Origin: Achromobacter xylosoxidans
Lineage (GTDB): Bacteria; Pseudomonadota; Gammaproteobacteria; Burkholderiales; Burkholderiaceae_B
Assembly: GCF_014490035.1 (NCBI RefSeq)
Contig: NZ_CP061008.1
Coordinates: 4,464,001-4,528,000 of the forward strand
Length of the DNA stretch: 64,000 nt
Direction: 5' to 3'
In this document: positions 35,397-43,740 of the stretch, one piece after another
Layout: the number at the start of each line of letters is the position of its first letter
How positions within the stretch are numbered: position 1 is the stretch's first letter
Made by a program: the position numbers and the translations under genes
Notes under the pieces: generated by a model
The model's input: only the letters and a program-made list of their open reading frames with translations
Told to the model about the DNA's origin: nothing
The model's database searches: none

Positions 35397-36317
35397 TCAG
35401 ATCGGATCCCAGCTCATCACGTCGGGCGAGCGCTCCAGCGGATAGAAGTGCTTCTGCATCGCCGGAATGGCGACCTCGGCAATGCGCTGCGGCGTCCAGC
35501 CTTCGCTGAAGTGCACGGAACGCACGGGACGTGGTTGGCTCATCAACATGATCTCGTTGGCGCGCACCGCGAATATCTGACCGCTGACCTCTCGCGCGGC
35601 ATCGCTGAGCAAGTACACGGCCATCGGCGCAATCTTGCCGGCCTCCATCTTCTTGAGTTTTTCCACGCGGTCCCGCTGCTGTGGCGTATCGGTGGGGATG
35701 GAACTGGTCATGCGGCTCCAGGCTGACGGGGCGATGCAGTTGGAGCGCACGCCATAGCGGCCCATGTCCAGCGCAATCATCTTGGACAAGGCCACGATGC
35801 CCAGCTTGGCCGCTCCGTAGTTGGCCTGGCCGTAGTTGCCGATCAGCCCCGACGTCGAGGTCATGTGCACCATCGCGCCGCTCTCCTGTTCGCGGAAGTG
35901 CGTGGCCGCCGCCCTGCTGACGAAGAATGTGCCATCCAGATGCACCGCAATGACGGCCCGCCATTCTTCCTCGCTCATCTTGTGAAAGGAGCGGTCGCGC
36001 AGGTTGCCCGCGTTGTTGACCACGCCATCGATGCGTCCGAAGTGATCCATGGCGCACTGGATGATGGCGTTGGCGGACGCGTGCGTCGCGACCGAATCGA
36101 AGTTGGCGACGGCCGTCCCGCCCGCGCCGCGGATCTCGGCAACGACTGCGTCCGCGGGCGCCACTGCGGCCGACAGGTCATCGCCATTGAGCGCAACCCC
36201 GATATCGTTGACCACGACCTTGGCGCCCTCGGCCGCCAGTTGCAAAGCGATCTCGCGGCCGATGCCGCCTCCGGCTCCGGTCACCACCGCCACCTTGCCT
36301 TCCATCATGCGTTCCAT
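35397..36317 (-). CDS. SDR-family 3-hydroxyacyl-CoA dehydrogenase
   Basis: The 306-residue protein shows the Rossmann motif TGAGGGIG, NNAG, and catalytic Ser-Tyr-Lys in STSGLIGNYGQANYGAAK. The layout (KVAVVTGAGGGIGREIALQLAAEGAKVVVND, DSVATHASA) resembles the (3R)-hydroxyacyl-CoA dehydrogenase domain of MFE-2. It would oxidise the 3-hydroxyacyl-CoA made by the neighbouring MaoC hydratase. Two in-frame ATGs lie at 36323 and 36317; the second is 8 nt from a GAGGAG site and is preferred. Confidence 0.88.
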   Translation of the reverse strand: MERMMEGKVAVVTGAGGGIGREIALQLAAEGAKVVVNDIGVALNGDDLSAAVAPADAVVAEIRGAGGTAVANFDSVATHASANAIIQCAMDHFGRIDGVVNNAGNLRDRSFHKMSEEEWRAVIAVHLDGTFFVSRAAATHFREQESGAMVHMTSTSGLIGNYGQANYGAAKLGIVALSKMIALDMGRYGVRSNCIAPSAWSRMTSSIPTDTPQQRDRVEKLKKMEAGKIAPMAVYLLSDAAREVSGQIFAVRANEIMLMSQPRPVRSVHFSEGWTPQRIAEVAIPAMQKHFYPLERSPDVMSWDPI

Positions 36318-36379
36318 GCCCATGTCTCCTCAAAACGGGCCCGCCGGCTGTCTGCGGCAGGCCCAATGCTGTCGATTGC

Positions 36380-37405
36380 CTACTCGGTCGTTACGTTGGC
36401 GCGGCGCACCACCTCGGCCCACTTCCTGCCCTCGCTGCCGATAAAGGCGGCGAACTCCGCGGGCGTATCGGGATTGGGCACCGCTCCCTGGTCGCGGATC
36501 TGCTTCTGCATGTCGGGTGTCTGGATGATGGCGACCACCTGCTTGTTGATCTCCGACACGACGTCGTCCGGCGTCTTCGCGGGCGCCCACAGGCCGAACC
36601 ACGACACGACCTCGTAGCCGGGCACGCCCGCCTCCGCCACGGTGGGCACATCGGGTAGCTGGTCACTACGCTGAGCCGAGGTCACTGCCAGCACCTTCAG
36701 CCGGCCCGCCTTGATGTGCGGTAGCGCCGAAGGCAAGTTGTCGAAAATCATGGAGATCTGGCCGCCCAGCAGATCCGTCACTGCCGGCGTGCTGCCCTTG
36801 TAGGGCACGTGCACCATGTCGACGCCGGTCATCATCTTGAACGTCTCGCCTGACATGTGCAGCGTGCTTCCGTGTCCGGAAGAGCCAAAGGTGAGCTTGC
36901 CCGGGTGGGCGCGGCCGTAGGCGATCAGCTCCTTCACGGTGTCGTACGGCGCATTCTTGGGCACCACCAGGGCGTTCGGCACCATGGCGGTACGCGTGAT
37001 CGGTGCGAAGTCCTTGATCGCGTCGTAGGGCATCGATTTGTAGAGACTGGGGTTGATGGCGTGCGTGCCTATCGTGCCCATCACCAGCGTGTAGCCGTCC
37101 GGCGCCGCGCGCGCCACTTGCGCGGTGCCGATGTTGCCGCCCGCGCCAGGCTTGTTCTCGACCACCACGGAAACGCCCCAGCGTTCGCTCAGGCGCTGGC
37201 CTATCACGCGCGCCAGGATATCGGTCGTGCCGCCCGCCGAGAACGGCACGTTTATCGTCACCGGCTTGTTGGGAAAACCCTGCGCCGTCTGCGCGCCCGC
37301 CGCGCCAGCGCCCAGCAGGGCCGCCAGTCCCAGCAATGCCAGGAACTTCAGGGGACGCTTGCGCGCAGAAGCTGCGGGCGCGTCTTTTTTGATTGTCTTG
37401 AACAT
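36380..37405 (-). CDS. Bug-type solute-binding protein (tripartite tricarboxylate transporter family)
   Basis: The 341-residue protein has a signal peptide (about 1-38, FLALLGLAALLGAGAAGA) and the TctC/Bug fold with signatures FPNKPVTINVPFSAGGTTDILAR, VENKPGAGGNIGT and HVPYKGSTPAVTDLLGG. Bug proteins bind carboxylates or small amides in the periplasm and are greatly expanded in Bordetella and relatives. Membrane subunits are not adjacent. Sitting inside the catabolic operon, it probably captures the substrate or a precursor. An AGCGAGGAG site precedes the ATG closely. Confidence 0.93.
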   Translation of the reverse strand: MFKTIKKDAPAASARKRPLKFLALLGLAALLGAGAAGAQTAQGFPNKPVTINVPFSAGGTTDILARVIGQRLSERWGVSVVVENKPGAGGNIGTAQVARAAPDGYTLVMGTIGTHAINPSLYKSMPYDAIKDFAPITRTAMVPNALVVPKNAPYDTVKELIAYGRAHPGKLTFGSSGHGSTLHMSGETFKMMTGVDMVHVPYKGSTPAVTDLLGGQISMIFDNLPSALPHIKAGRLKVLAVTSAQRSDQLPDVPTVAEAGVPGYEVVSWFGLWAPAKTPDDVVSEINKQVVAIIQTPDMQKQIRDQGAVPNPDTPAEFAAFIGSEGRKWAEVVRRANVTTE

Positions 37406-37446
37406 AGTCTCCTCGCTCTTTTATCCAGGTTCAGAGGCGGTCCGCC

Positions 37447-37659
37447 TCAATCCAGCACAGCAAGATCCTGCCCTTCCTCCACTTCATCGCCAACCGCCAC
37501 CAGAATCTTGGCGATACGGCCTGCTGCCTCGCTTTCCACGGGAATCTCCATCTTCATGGACTCGACCTTGAAGGCCTCGTCGCCCGTCTGAATCCGTGCG
37601 CCCTCTTCCACGCAACACGCGACCACGCGGCCCGCGACGTTGGAGACGATTTTTTTCAT
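37447..37659 (-). CDS. Biotin carboxyl carrier protein of an acyl-CoA carboxylase
   Basis: The 70-residue free-standing biotinyl domain has the biotin attachment motif ESMKMEI with Lys36. It lacks the long N-terminal region of fatty-acid-synthesis AccB, so it belongs to a dedicated catabolic carboxylase. It overlaps the biotin carboxylase gene by 4 nt, with AAAGGAG ahead of the ATG. The short length matches stand-alone carriers of propionyl/acetyl-CoA-type carboxylases in catabolic clusters. Confidence 0.93.
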   Translation of the reverse strand: MKKIVSNVAGRVVACCVEEGARIQTGDEAFKVESMKMEIPVESEAAGRIAKILVAVGDEVEEGQDLAVLD

Positions 37660-39023
37660 GCCAGCTCCTTTACCGACTCTGTTGAAATCACTGCCTGCAA
37701 GCCGTCGACGGTCATCGTGCCGGCCTGGAACCGCTCCGACGCGAGCACCTGAAGCATCATCGGAATGTTGGTCTTGATGCCCTCTACCCGCATGCTGCCC
37801 AGTGCACCGCTCAACTCCCGGATCGCGGCAGCGCGATCGCCTGCATGCGCGATGACTTTCGCCACCATGGGGTCGTAGTGGCTGGAAACCCGGTTGCCCT
37901 GCGCGTAGCCTGTTTCTATCCGTAGGCCTGGGCGGGAGGGCGGTAACTCGAACGTTTTCAGGACGCCGGGCGAAGGCAGGAAACGCACGGGATCCTCGGC
38001 ATACACGCGCGCCTCGATGGCATGCCCCGCCACGGCCGGTTGCCTGCCGATCACCGACGACAGCTTTTCGCCCGCAGCCAGGCGGATCTGCGCCTGCACG
38101 ATGTCCACGCCGGTGACCGCTTCCGAGATGGCGTGCTCGACCTGCAGGCGCGTGTTGACCTCGAGGAACGAAAAGCCGCTGCCCGGCGTGTACAGCATCT
38201 CCACCGTGCCTATGACGTCGTAGCCGATTTCTCCCAGGATGGCCGCCAGCCGCTCGGCCATGCCGGCGACCGCCTGGCGGTCGATGGCCGGCGCCGGCGC
38301 CTCCTCGATCACCTTCTGGTATCTGCGCTGGGTGGAGCAGTCCCGTTCGAACAGGGACAGGACATTGCCAAACCTGTCCGCCAGGAACTGGAATTCGATA
38401 TGCCGCGGCGATGGCACGAATCGCTCCATGTACAGGGCGGGATTGGCAAACGCCTTTTCCGCCATGCCGCTGGCCCGTTCCCAGCTGTCGGACAGCGACT
38501 GAGGATCGTGGACGGGGATCATGCCTATGCCCCCGCCGCCGCCCGCAGGCTTGATCAGCACCGGATACCCGAGCGCGCCGGCGGCCTGGCGCACCGCGAC
38601 CATGTCATCGCGAGGCAGGATGCCGGTGCTGCCGCCTGCCTGCAAGCCGTGCCGTTGCATCAACTCGCGCGCACTCGCCTTGTTGCCCAGCACATCGATC
38701 CACCTGGGCGAAGGTCCGATGAAGCAATGCCCCGCCGCTTCCACCCGGCGCGCGAACTGCGCGTTCTCGGACAGGAATCCGTAGCCGGGATGCAGCGCGT
38801 CGGCGCCACAACCCGCCATGACCTCGAGCAGCAGGTCCTGGTTGAGATAACTGGCCCGCGCAGGCGCAGGCCCGATGCAGTAGCTTTCATCGGCTTGGCG
38901 CACGTATGGCAGGTCAGCATCGGTCTCGGAGTACACCGCCACGGATTGCAGGCCCAGCGCCTTCACGGCGCGCAGAATGCGCGCGGCGGCGGCGCCCCGG
39001 TTGGCAATCAGGATCTTCTTCAT
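37656..39023 (-). CDS. Biotin carboxylase subunit of an acyl-CoA carboxylase
   Basis: The 455-residue ATP-grasp enzyme carboxylates the biotin carried by the neighbouring 70-residue protein. Visible blocks are MKKILIANRGAAAARILRA, GYGFLSENAQFA, the glycine loop GGGGGIGM, ERDCSTQRRYQKVIEEAPAP and EVNTRLQVEHAISE (catalytic Glu/Asn/Arg). It is a stand-alone subunit, not fused to a carrier as in MCC or GCC alpha subunits. A GGGGATACAG ribosome-binding region lies before the ATG. It is followed by the carrier with a 4-nt overlap. Confidence 0.93.
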   Translation of the reverse strand: MKKILIANRGAAAARILRAVKALGLQSVAVYSETDADLPYVRQADESYCIGPAPARASYLNQDLLLEVMAGCGADALHPGYGFLSENAQFARRVEAAGHCFIGPSPRWIDVLGNKASARELMQRHGLQAGGSTGILPRDDMVAVRQAAGALGYPVLIKPAGGGGGIGMIPVHDPQSLSDSWERASGMAEKAFANPALYMERFVPSPRHIEFQFLADRFGNVLSLFERDCSTQRRYQKVIEEAPAPAIDRQAVAGMAERLAAILGEIGYDVIGTVEMLYTPGSGFSFLEVNTRLQVEHAISEAVTGVDIVQAQIRLAAGEKLSSVIGRQPAVAGHAIEARVYAEDPVRFLPSPGVLKTFELPPSRPGLRIETGYAQGNRVSSHYDPMVAKVIAHAGDRAAAIRELSGALGSMRVEGIKTNIPMMLQVLASERFQAGTMTVDGLQAVISTESVKELA

Positions 39024-39033
39024 CTGTATCCCC

Positions 39034-40578
39034 TCAGGGCCGGTATCCGGTGGCCACCATGCCGGGCTGGCGCAGCGGCGCGGCCAGATTGGCGAACTCG
39101 ACCAGGCGCGCGCGCGTGCAGGCCGGATCGATGATGTCCTCGATGACGAAGGCTTCCGCGCTGCGGAACGGGGACGTCAGGGCCCGCACTCTTTCCTCGA
39201 TCTCCGCGCGCTTGGCTTCTGGGTCGGCGGCCGCCTCGATCTCGGACCGGTACGCCACCTCCAGGCCGCCCTCGATCGGCAGCGAACCCCATTGCGCCGA
39301 TGGCCACGCATAGCGGAAGTTGAAGCGGCTGGAATTCTGATGGCCGCCCGCGGCCACGCCGAAAGCGCGCCGCATGATCAGCGAGAACCAAGGCACCGTC
39401 GACTGCGAGACCGCCGTCAGCGCCCTCACGCCGGCGCGCATCACGCCGTCCTTCTCGGCTTCCAGGCCGATCTGGAAACCCGCGATGTCCACCAGGTTCA
39501 CCACCGGCAGGTGAAAGGTCTCGGCCAGGTCGAGCAGGCGGGTGAATTTCTCGGCGGTATGCCGGTCCCAGCCGCCGCCATAGTGATAAGGATTACTGGC
39601 GGCGAACAGCACCGGCCAGCCATCCACCCGAGCCAGCCCGCCCACGATGGCCTTGCCCCAATGCCGGCCGATTTCGAACACGCTGCCGGGATCGAACAAG
39701 GTTTCCAGTATGGGCCGGATCTTGTAAACCTTGCGCGTGTCCTTCGGAATGGCCGTGCGCAGCCATTCCTGCTCCGCCGCCGCGGCCGGAACCTCGCCCC
39801 TGGGCGCAAGATCGTGCACCGAGGCAGGCATGTACGACAGGAAGCGCCGTGCGGCCGCGAAAGCCTCGTCCTCGGAACCCACCTCGTCGTCGACCACGCC
39901 ATTACGGGTGTGGATGGCGCTTCCGCCGAGTTCGTTCTTGCCCAGATGCTGGCCGATCTTGGCCACCACCGGGGGACCCGCGATGAACAGCTGCGACGTG
40001 TCCTTCACCATGACGGAATAGTGGCTGCCCGCCACGCGCGCAGCCCCTTGGCCCGCCACCGACCCAAGAGCCAGCGACACCACCGGGACCTGAGCCAGGT
40101 TGCGCGCCACATAGGCCCAGATCTTCATTTTCGGCAGCAGCGCATGCCCCATCTTCTCGATGTTCTTGACCGACCCGCCGCCGCCCGTGCCGTCGATCAG
40201 GCGCACCAGCGGAATGCGCAGGTCGAACGCCATCTGCTCGGCGAATATCATCTTGTCGCCCACGGCGCCGTCGTTCGCGCCGCCGCGCACGGTGAAGTCG
40301 TCGCCAACGACCACGACGTTTTTGCGGTCCAGCGCCGCGCGCCCCATGATCACGTTCGAGGGCATCACATGGACCAGGCGGCCCTGCGCGTCATACTCGC
40401 CGCTGCCGGCCAATCCGCCGACCTCGACGAACGAGCCGCCGTCGACCAGCCGTTCGATCCGTTGGCGGATGTCCAGCTTGCCCGCGTCATGCTGACGCTT
40501 CACCTTGTCCACGCCCCCCATGCTCAGGGAAAACTCCTTGCGGCGTGCCAGCTCGTCCAACTCCTGCGTCCAGCTCAT
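39034..40578 (-). CDS. Carboxyltransferase subunit of an acyl-CoA carboxylase
   Basis: The 514-residue crotonase-fold carboxyltransferase is of the beta-subunit type used by propionyl-, methylcrotonyl- and geranyl-CoA carboxylases. Signatures are RQRIERLVDGGSFVEVG, the acyl-CoA-binding oxyanion region LIDGTGGGGSVKN, and DIAGFQIGLEAEKDGVMRAG (C-terminal carboxybiotin site). Substrate range cannot be read reliably. The ATG at 40578 has GGGAGG upstream; the frame continues to 40797 within the CoA transferase gene without support. With the biotin carboxylase and carrier it forms a three-polypeptide enzyme. Confidence 0.9.
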   Translation of the reverse strand: MSWTQELDELARRKEFSLSMGGVDKVKRQHDAGKLDIRQRIERLVDGGSFVEVGGLAGSGEYDAQGRLVHVMPSNVIMGRAALDRKNVVVVGDDFTVRGGANDGAVGDKMIFAEQMAFDLRIPLVRLIDGTGGGGSVKNIEKMGHALLPKMKIWAYVARNLAQVPVVSLALGSVAGQGAARVAGSHYSVMVKDTSQLFIAGPPVVAKIGQHLGKNELGGSAIHTRNGVVDDEVGSEDEAFAAARRFLSYMPASVHDLAPRGEVPAAAAEQEWLRTAIPKDTRKVYKIRPILETLFDPGSVFEIGRHWGKAIVGGLARVDGWPVLFAASNPYHYGGGWDRHTAEKFTRLLDLAETFHLPVVNLVDIAGFQIGLEAEKDGVMRAGVRALTAVSQSTVPWFSLIMRRAFGVAAGGHQNSSRFNFRYAWPSAQWGSLPIEGGLEVAYRSEIEAAADPEAKRAEIEERVRALTSPFRSAEAFVIEDIIDPACTRARLVEFANLAAPLRQPGMVATGYRP

Positions 40579-40610
40579 TACTTCCTCCCATGACGGCGCC
40601 AGCCTGAGGC

Positions 40611-41279
40611 TCAGGGCGCCAGTTCGATCCACGCCTCGTCTAGCGTCAAGTCCACCGCGGTCCGCGCCTGCAACGCCGCGAAATCCAGGCCCCGCACCAT
40701 CGCCCGCACCCGTAGGCCACGTGGCGTGATGTCCAGAATTGCCAGATCGCTGTAGATGCGATCGACCACGGCCTTGCCGGTAAGGGGGTAGGTGCATACG
40801 GGCACGATCTTCGGCCGGCCGTCGCGGTCCACGTGCTGCATCATCACGAAGATGCGCTTGGCGCCCGCCACCAGGTCCATGGCCCCGCCGACCGCCGGAA
40901 TCGAGTCTTCGCGCCCCGTGTCCCAGTTGGCCAGGTCGCCGTCGGCCGATACCTGGAAGGCGCCCAGCACGGTGAGATCGATATGGCCGCCGCGCATCAT
41001 CGAAAAGGACACTACGTGATCGGTGATCGACGCCCCGATATCCAGCGCGACGGGCTCCTTGCTGGCATTGAGCAGATCCCTGTCGATCTCGGCGCCTGGC
41101 GGCAGGCCTTTCATGCCCAGGATGCCGTTTTCGCTGTGCAGCACTACGCCGCGCTCGGGCTTCAAGTGATCCGCCACCGACGTCGGCATGCCTATGCCCA
41201 GGTTGACGTACGAGGCGGGTGGAATATCGTCGGCGACGATCTGCGCCATGCGCGCGCGGGACAGCCTATTGATGCTCAT
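40611..41279 (-). CDS. 3-oxoacid CoA transferase subunit B
   Basis: The 222-residue beta subunit of a family I CoA transferase has the catalytic glutamate motif HSENGILG (about residue 50) and YVNLGIGMPT. It resembles PcaJ/ScoB, which move CoA from succinyl-CoA to 3-oxoadipate or acetoacetate. The true acceptor here is unknown; it may activate the pathway substrate. Its start lies 14 nt inside subunit A, typical of coupled subunits. Confidence 0.92.
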   Translation of the reverse strand: MSINRLSRARMAQIVADDIPPASYVNLGIGMPTSVADHLKPERGVVLHSENGILGMKGLPPGAEIDRDLLNASKEPVALDIGASITDHVVSFSMMRGGHIDLTVLGAFQVSADGDLANWDTGREDSIPAVGGAMDLVAGAKRIFVMMQHVDRDGRPKIVPVCTYPLTGKAVVDRIYSDLAILDITPRGLRVRAMVRGLDFAALQARTAVDLTLDEAWIELAP

Positions 41280-41955
41280 TGGGACACTCGACGATGCGTT
41301 GAACGAAGATTCCAGGCGTCATGACCTGCTCCGGCGCCAGCGCTCCCAGCGGCACCACCTGGTCGACCTGGGCCACCGTGAGCCTTGCGGCCATGCACAT
41401 CACAGGTCCGAAATTGCGGCTGGCGTAGCGGTAGGTCAGATTGCCCGCGCAGTCGCCGTACTGGGCCTTCACGAAAGCCACATCGCCCGGCAGCGGCTCT
41501 TCCAGCACATAGCCCCGGCCATTGATGGAGCGCGTTTCCTTGCCTTGCGCCAGCCGCGTTCCATAGGCGGTGGGCGTGAAGAAAGGTCCCATGCCCGCGC
41601 CGGCGGCGCGCAGGCGTTCGGCCAAGGTGCCTTGCGGCACCACCTCCAGTTCGATCCTGCCCGCCGCATACCATTCGCCGAACGCGGCGGCATTGGGCTT
41701 CTCGGGATTCGAGGAACGGGCGAAGGAGCAGATCACCCTGCGCACCCGGCCCGCGCGGATCAACTGGCTCAAACCCTGCTCGCCATTGCCCGCGTTGTTA
41801 TTGACGATGGTCAGTTCGCGCGCGCCGGTCTCCAGCAGCGCCTGCAGCAGTTCCGTCGGCACGCCGGATGCGCCGAATCCGCCAATCAATAGCGTGGCGC
41901 CATCCGCCACGCCGGCCACGGCCTCCTCCAGAGAAGGCACGATCTTGTTCAACAT
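41266..41955 (-). CDS. 3-oxoacid CoA transferase subunit A
   Basis: The 229-residue alpha subunit of a family I CoA transferase has the CoA-binding motif IGGFGASGVPTELL near residue 25, and NNNAGNGEQGLSQLI. It is PcaI/ScoA-like. Paired with subunit B through a 14-nt gene overlap. It sits 59 nt after the thiolase-fold gene and before the carboxylase genes, which suggests that a free acid is activated inside the cell by CoA transfer. Confidence 0.92.
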   Translation of the reverse strand: MLNKIVPSLEEAVAGVADGATLLIGGFGASGVPTELLQALLETGARELTIVNNNAGNGEQGLSQLIRAGRVRRVICSFARSSNPEKPNAAAFGEWYAAGRIELEVVPQGTLAERLRAAGAGMGPFFTPTAYGTRLAQGKETRSINGRGYVLEEPLPGDVAFVKAQYGDCAGNLTYRYASRNFGPVMCMAARLTVAQVDQVVPLGALAPEQVMTPGIFVQRIVECPNEHQ

Positions 41956-42014
41956 TGCTCACCCCATGACGGCAGACGCGCTCACGGCGCCTCCACCGCA
42001 GACTTATCGGACGG

Positions 42015-43187
42015 TCAGAGCGCAGGCAGCGCGCTCAGGATCGCGGTGGACTGACTGGACAAGGTGCCGCCATTGCCATGCACCAGGGCCAGGTTCGGAT
42101 CCTTCAACTGGCGCTCGCCGCACTCGCCGCGCAACTGCCTGACGGCCTCCACCATGAGAAACACGCCGTACATGCCCGGATGCACGCAGGACAGGCCGCC
42201 GCCGTTGGTATTGACCGCCAGCCGCCCGCCGGGCGCGATCCCACCGTCGTCGACGAACGCGCCGCCCTCTCCCTTCTGGCAGAAGCCCAGGTCTTCCAGG
42301 AACAGGATGGTGTTGATGGTGAAGGCGTCGTACAGCATGGCCAGGTCCATATCCTTCGCGGACACGCCGGCCATCTCGTAGCAGCGCTTGCCCGATTCAA
42401 ACGCCGCCGTCACCGTCAGGTCATGCATGGACGAAACCTGCCGGTTCCACACCGCGGTCGCGTTACCCATCACGTACACCGGCTTCCTGGCGCAATCGCG
42501 GGCCCGGTCCGAGCGGGTCAGCACGAAGGCGCCGGCGCCATCGCTGACCATGCAGCAGTCGCGCACCGTAAAGGGCGCGCAGACCGGACGAGCCGCCTCC
42601 ACGTCCGCCAGCGATAGCGGCTCGCGCATGGTGGCTTCGGGGTTCAACTGCGCCCATTTCCGCGCGGCCACCGCGACCTCCGACAGCTGCTTGCGCGTGG
42701 TGCCGTACTGGTGCATGTGGCGGCTCGCGGCCAACGCATAGGCCGCCACCGGCAGGGGCGGGTCATAGGGCGTTTCGTAAGGCTGAGGGTCGAGGGATTT
42801 CCGCGCGCGGGTCAGATCGGCGCGGTTGAACTTGGCGGTGCGCTGGGTGCTGCCGTAGCAGACGAGGACCGCGTTGCACTGCCCGGACGCCAGCGCGTGC
42901 ATGGCGGGCAGCAGATGCGCCACGTAGCTGGAGCCGCCTATCATGGTGCTGTCCAGGAAGGTCGGCCGTATGCCGAGATACTCGACCACAGACATCGCCC
43001 ACATGGGCGACAGGGAACTGCAGGTCGTGATGCCGTCTATGTCCTTGAGGCTCAGGCCGGCGTCCGCAATCGCAGCCATGGCGGCCTGCGCCAGCACCTC
43101 CTGCTCGGTATGACCGCGGGCCTGGCCCAGCCCGGCCTGCCCGACGCCGACCACGGCGGTCTTGCCTCTCAAATCGCGCAGCGTCAT
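42015..43187 (-). CDS. Thiolase-fold protein lacking catalytic cysteines, probable acyl-CoA aldolase subunit
   Basis: The 390-residue SCP2/lipid-transfer-type thiolase homologue covers the whole fold (KTAVVGVGQAGLG; NTNGGGLSCVHPGMYG with the conserved His). The nucleophilic Cys position is occupied by GGSS in DSTMIGGSSYVA, and the second cysteine of the CxGG motif is replaced in ALVHGNGGTLSS. True thiolases need both. Cysteine-less members that pair with a DUF35 protein, such as Ltp2 with ChsH2 and related steroid side-chain aldolases, carry out retro-aldol cleavage of 3-hydroxyacyl-CoAs. The DUF35 gene here overlaps by 4 nt. Retro-aldolase activity is inference; the missing residues are seen. 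Start ATG 43187. Confidence 0.85.
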   Translation of the reverse strand: MTLRDLRGKTAVVGVGQAGLGQARGHTEQEVLAQAAMAAIADAGLSLKDIDGITTCSSLSPMWAMSVVEYLGIRPTFLDSTMIGGSSYVAHLLPAMHALASGQCNAVLVCYGSTQRTAKFNRADLTRARKSLDPQPYETPYDPPLPVAAYALAASRHMHQYGTTRKQLSEVAVAARKWAQLNPEATMREPLSLADVEAARPVCAPFTVRDCCMVSDGAGAFVLTRSDRARDCARKPVYVMGNATAVWNRQVSSMHDLTVTAAFESGKRCYEMAGVSAKDMDLAMLYDAFTINTILFLEDLGFCQKGEGGAFVDDGGIAPGGRLAVNTNGGGLSCVHPGMYGVFLMVEAVRQLRGECGERQLKDPNLALVHGNGGTLSSQSTAILSALPAL

Positions 43188-43585
43188 GCATCTGCTCCCG
43201 TAGGCACGAAGACCACTTGCGCCGCCTCGCCGTCCCCGACGATTCTGGCGCTGACGCGCATGCCGATCCGCACATGCCCTGGCGCGATCTCCGCGACACG
43301 GCTCATCATCCGCACGCCTTCCTGCAGATCCACGAGGCAGACGTTGTAGTCGCCGCCCTGCTCCGTGTTGCGATACACGGTGGTGCTGGCGTACACCACG
43401 CCCTCCCCCGTGGGGCTGAACCAATCCAATGCCGCACCGCCGCAATGGGGACATACGCAGCGGGGATAGAACACCGCCTGGCTGCAATCGGCGCAGCGTT
43501 GGATCTGAAACCGGCCTGCCCCCAAGCCTTCCAGATAAATCTGCTCGGGTCCGCCCGCCGCCTGCGCACTGCTCTGGATCTCCAC
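43184..43585 (-). CDS. DUF35 zinc-ribbon/OB-fold acyl-CoA-binding protein
   Basis: The 133-residue protein has a zinc ribbon with four cysteines (CADC and CPHC, about residues 31-50) followed by an OB fold (GVVYASTTVYRN, NVCLVDLQEGVRMMSRV, RVSARIV). DUF35 proteins are the obligate partners of thiolase-fold aldolases and some thiolases. The GTG at 43585 is chosen because AGGAGG lies 5 nt upstream; an in-frame ATG at 43615 would put that site inside the gene. It is the first gene of the operon and overlaps the thiolase-fold gene by 4 nt. The divergent LysR gene begins 155 nt away. Confidence 0.87.
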   Translation of the reverse strand: MEIQSSAQAAGGPEQIYLEGLGAGRFQIQRCADCSQAVFYPRCVCPHCGGAALDWFSPTGEGVVYASTTVYRNTEQGGDYNVCLVDLQEGVRMMSRVAEIAPGHVRIGMRVSARIVGDGEAAQVVFVPTGADA

Positions 43586-43740
43586 CCTTGCCTCCTGTCG
43601 TGTCGTCTTTTTCAACCTGCCAACATTGCGGCTCAGTGTAGGGACAGGAACGCGGCAGATAAACGGACCCTAGGGCAAATCACTTTTAACTTTGCGCGCG
43701 AGAATGGCTAAGATGGCGTGCACCCATCAGCCCGACAGCC

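Noticed and set aside
42015..43187. Plain acetyl-CoA acetyltransferase (thiolase) assignment
   Set aside because: Both catalytic cysteine positions are substituted, so thiolysis is unlikely in spite of the fold.
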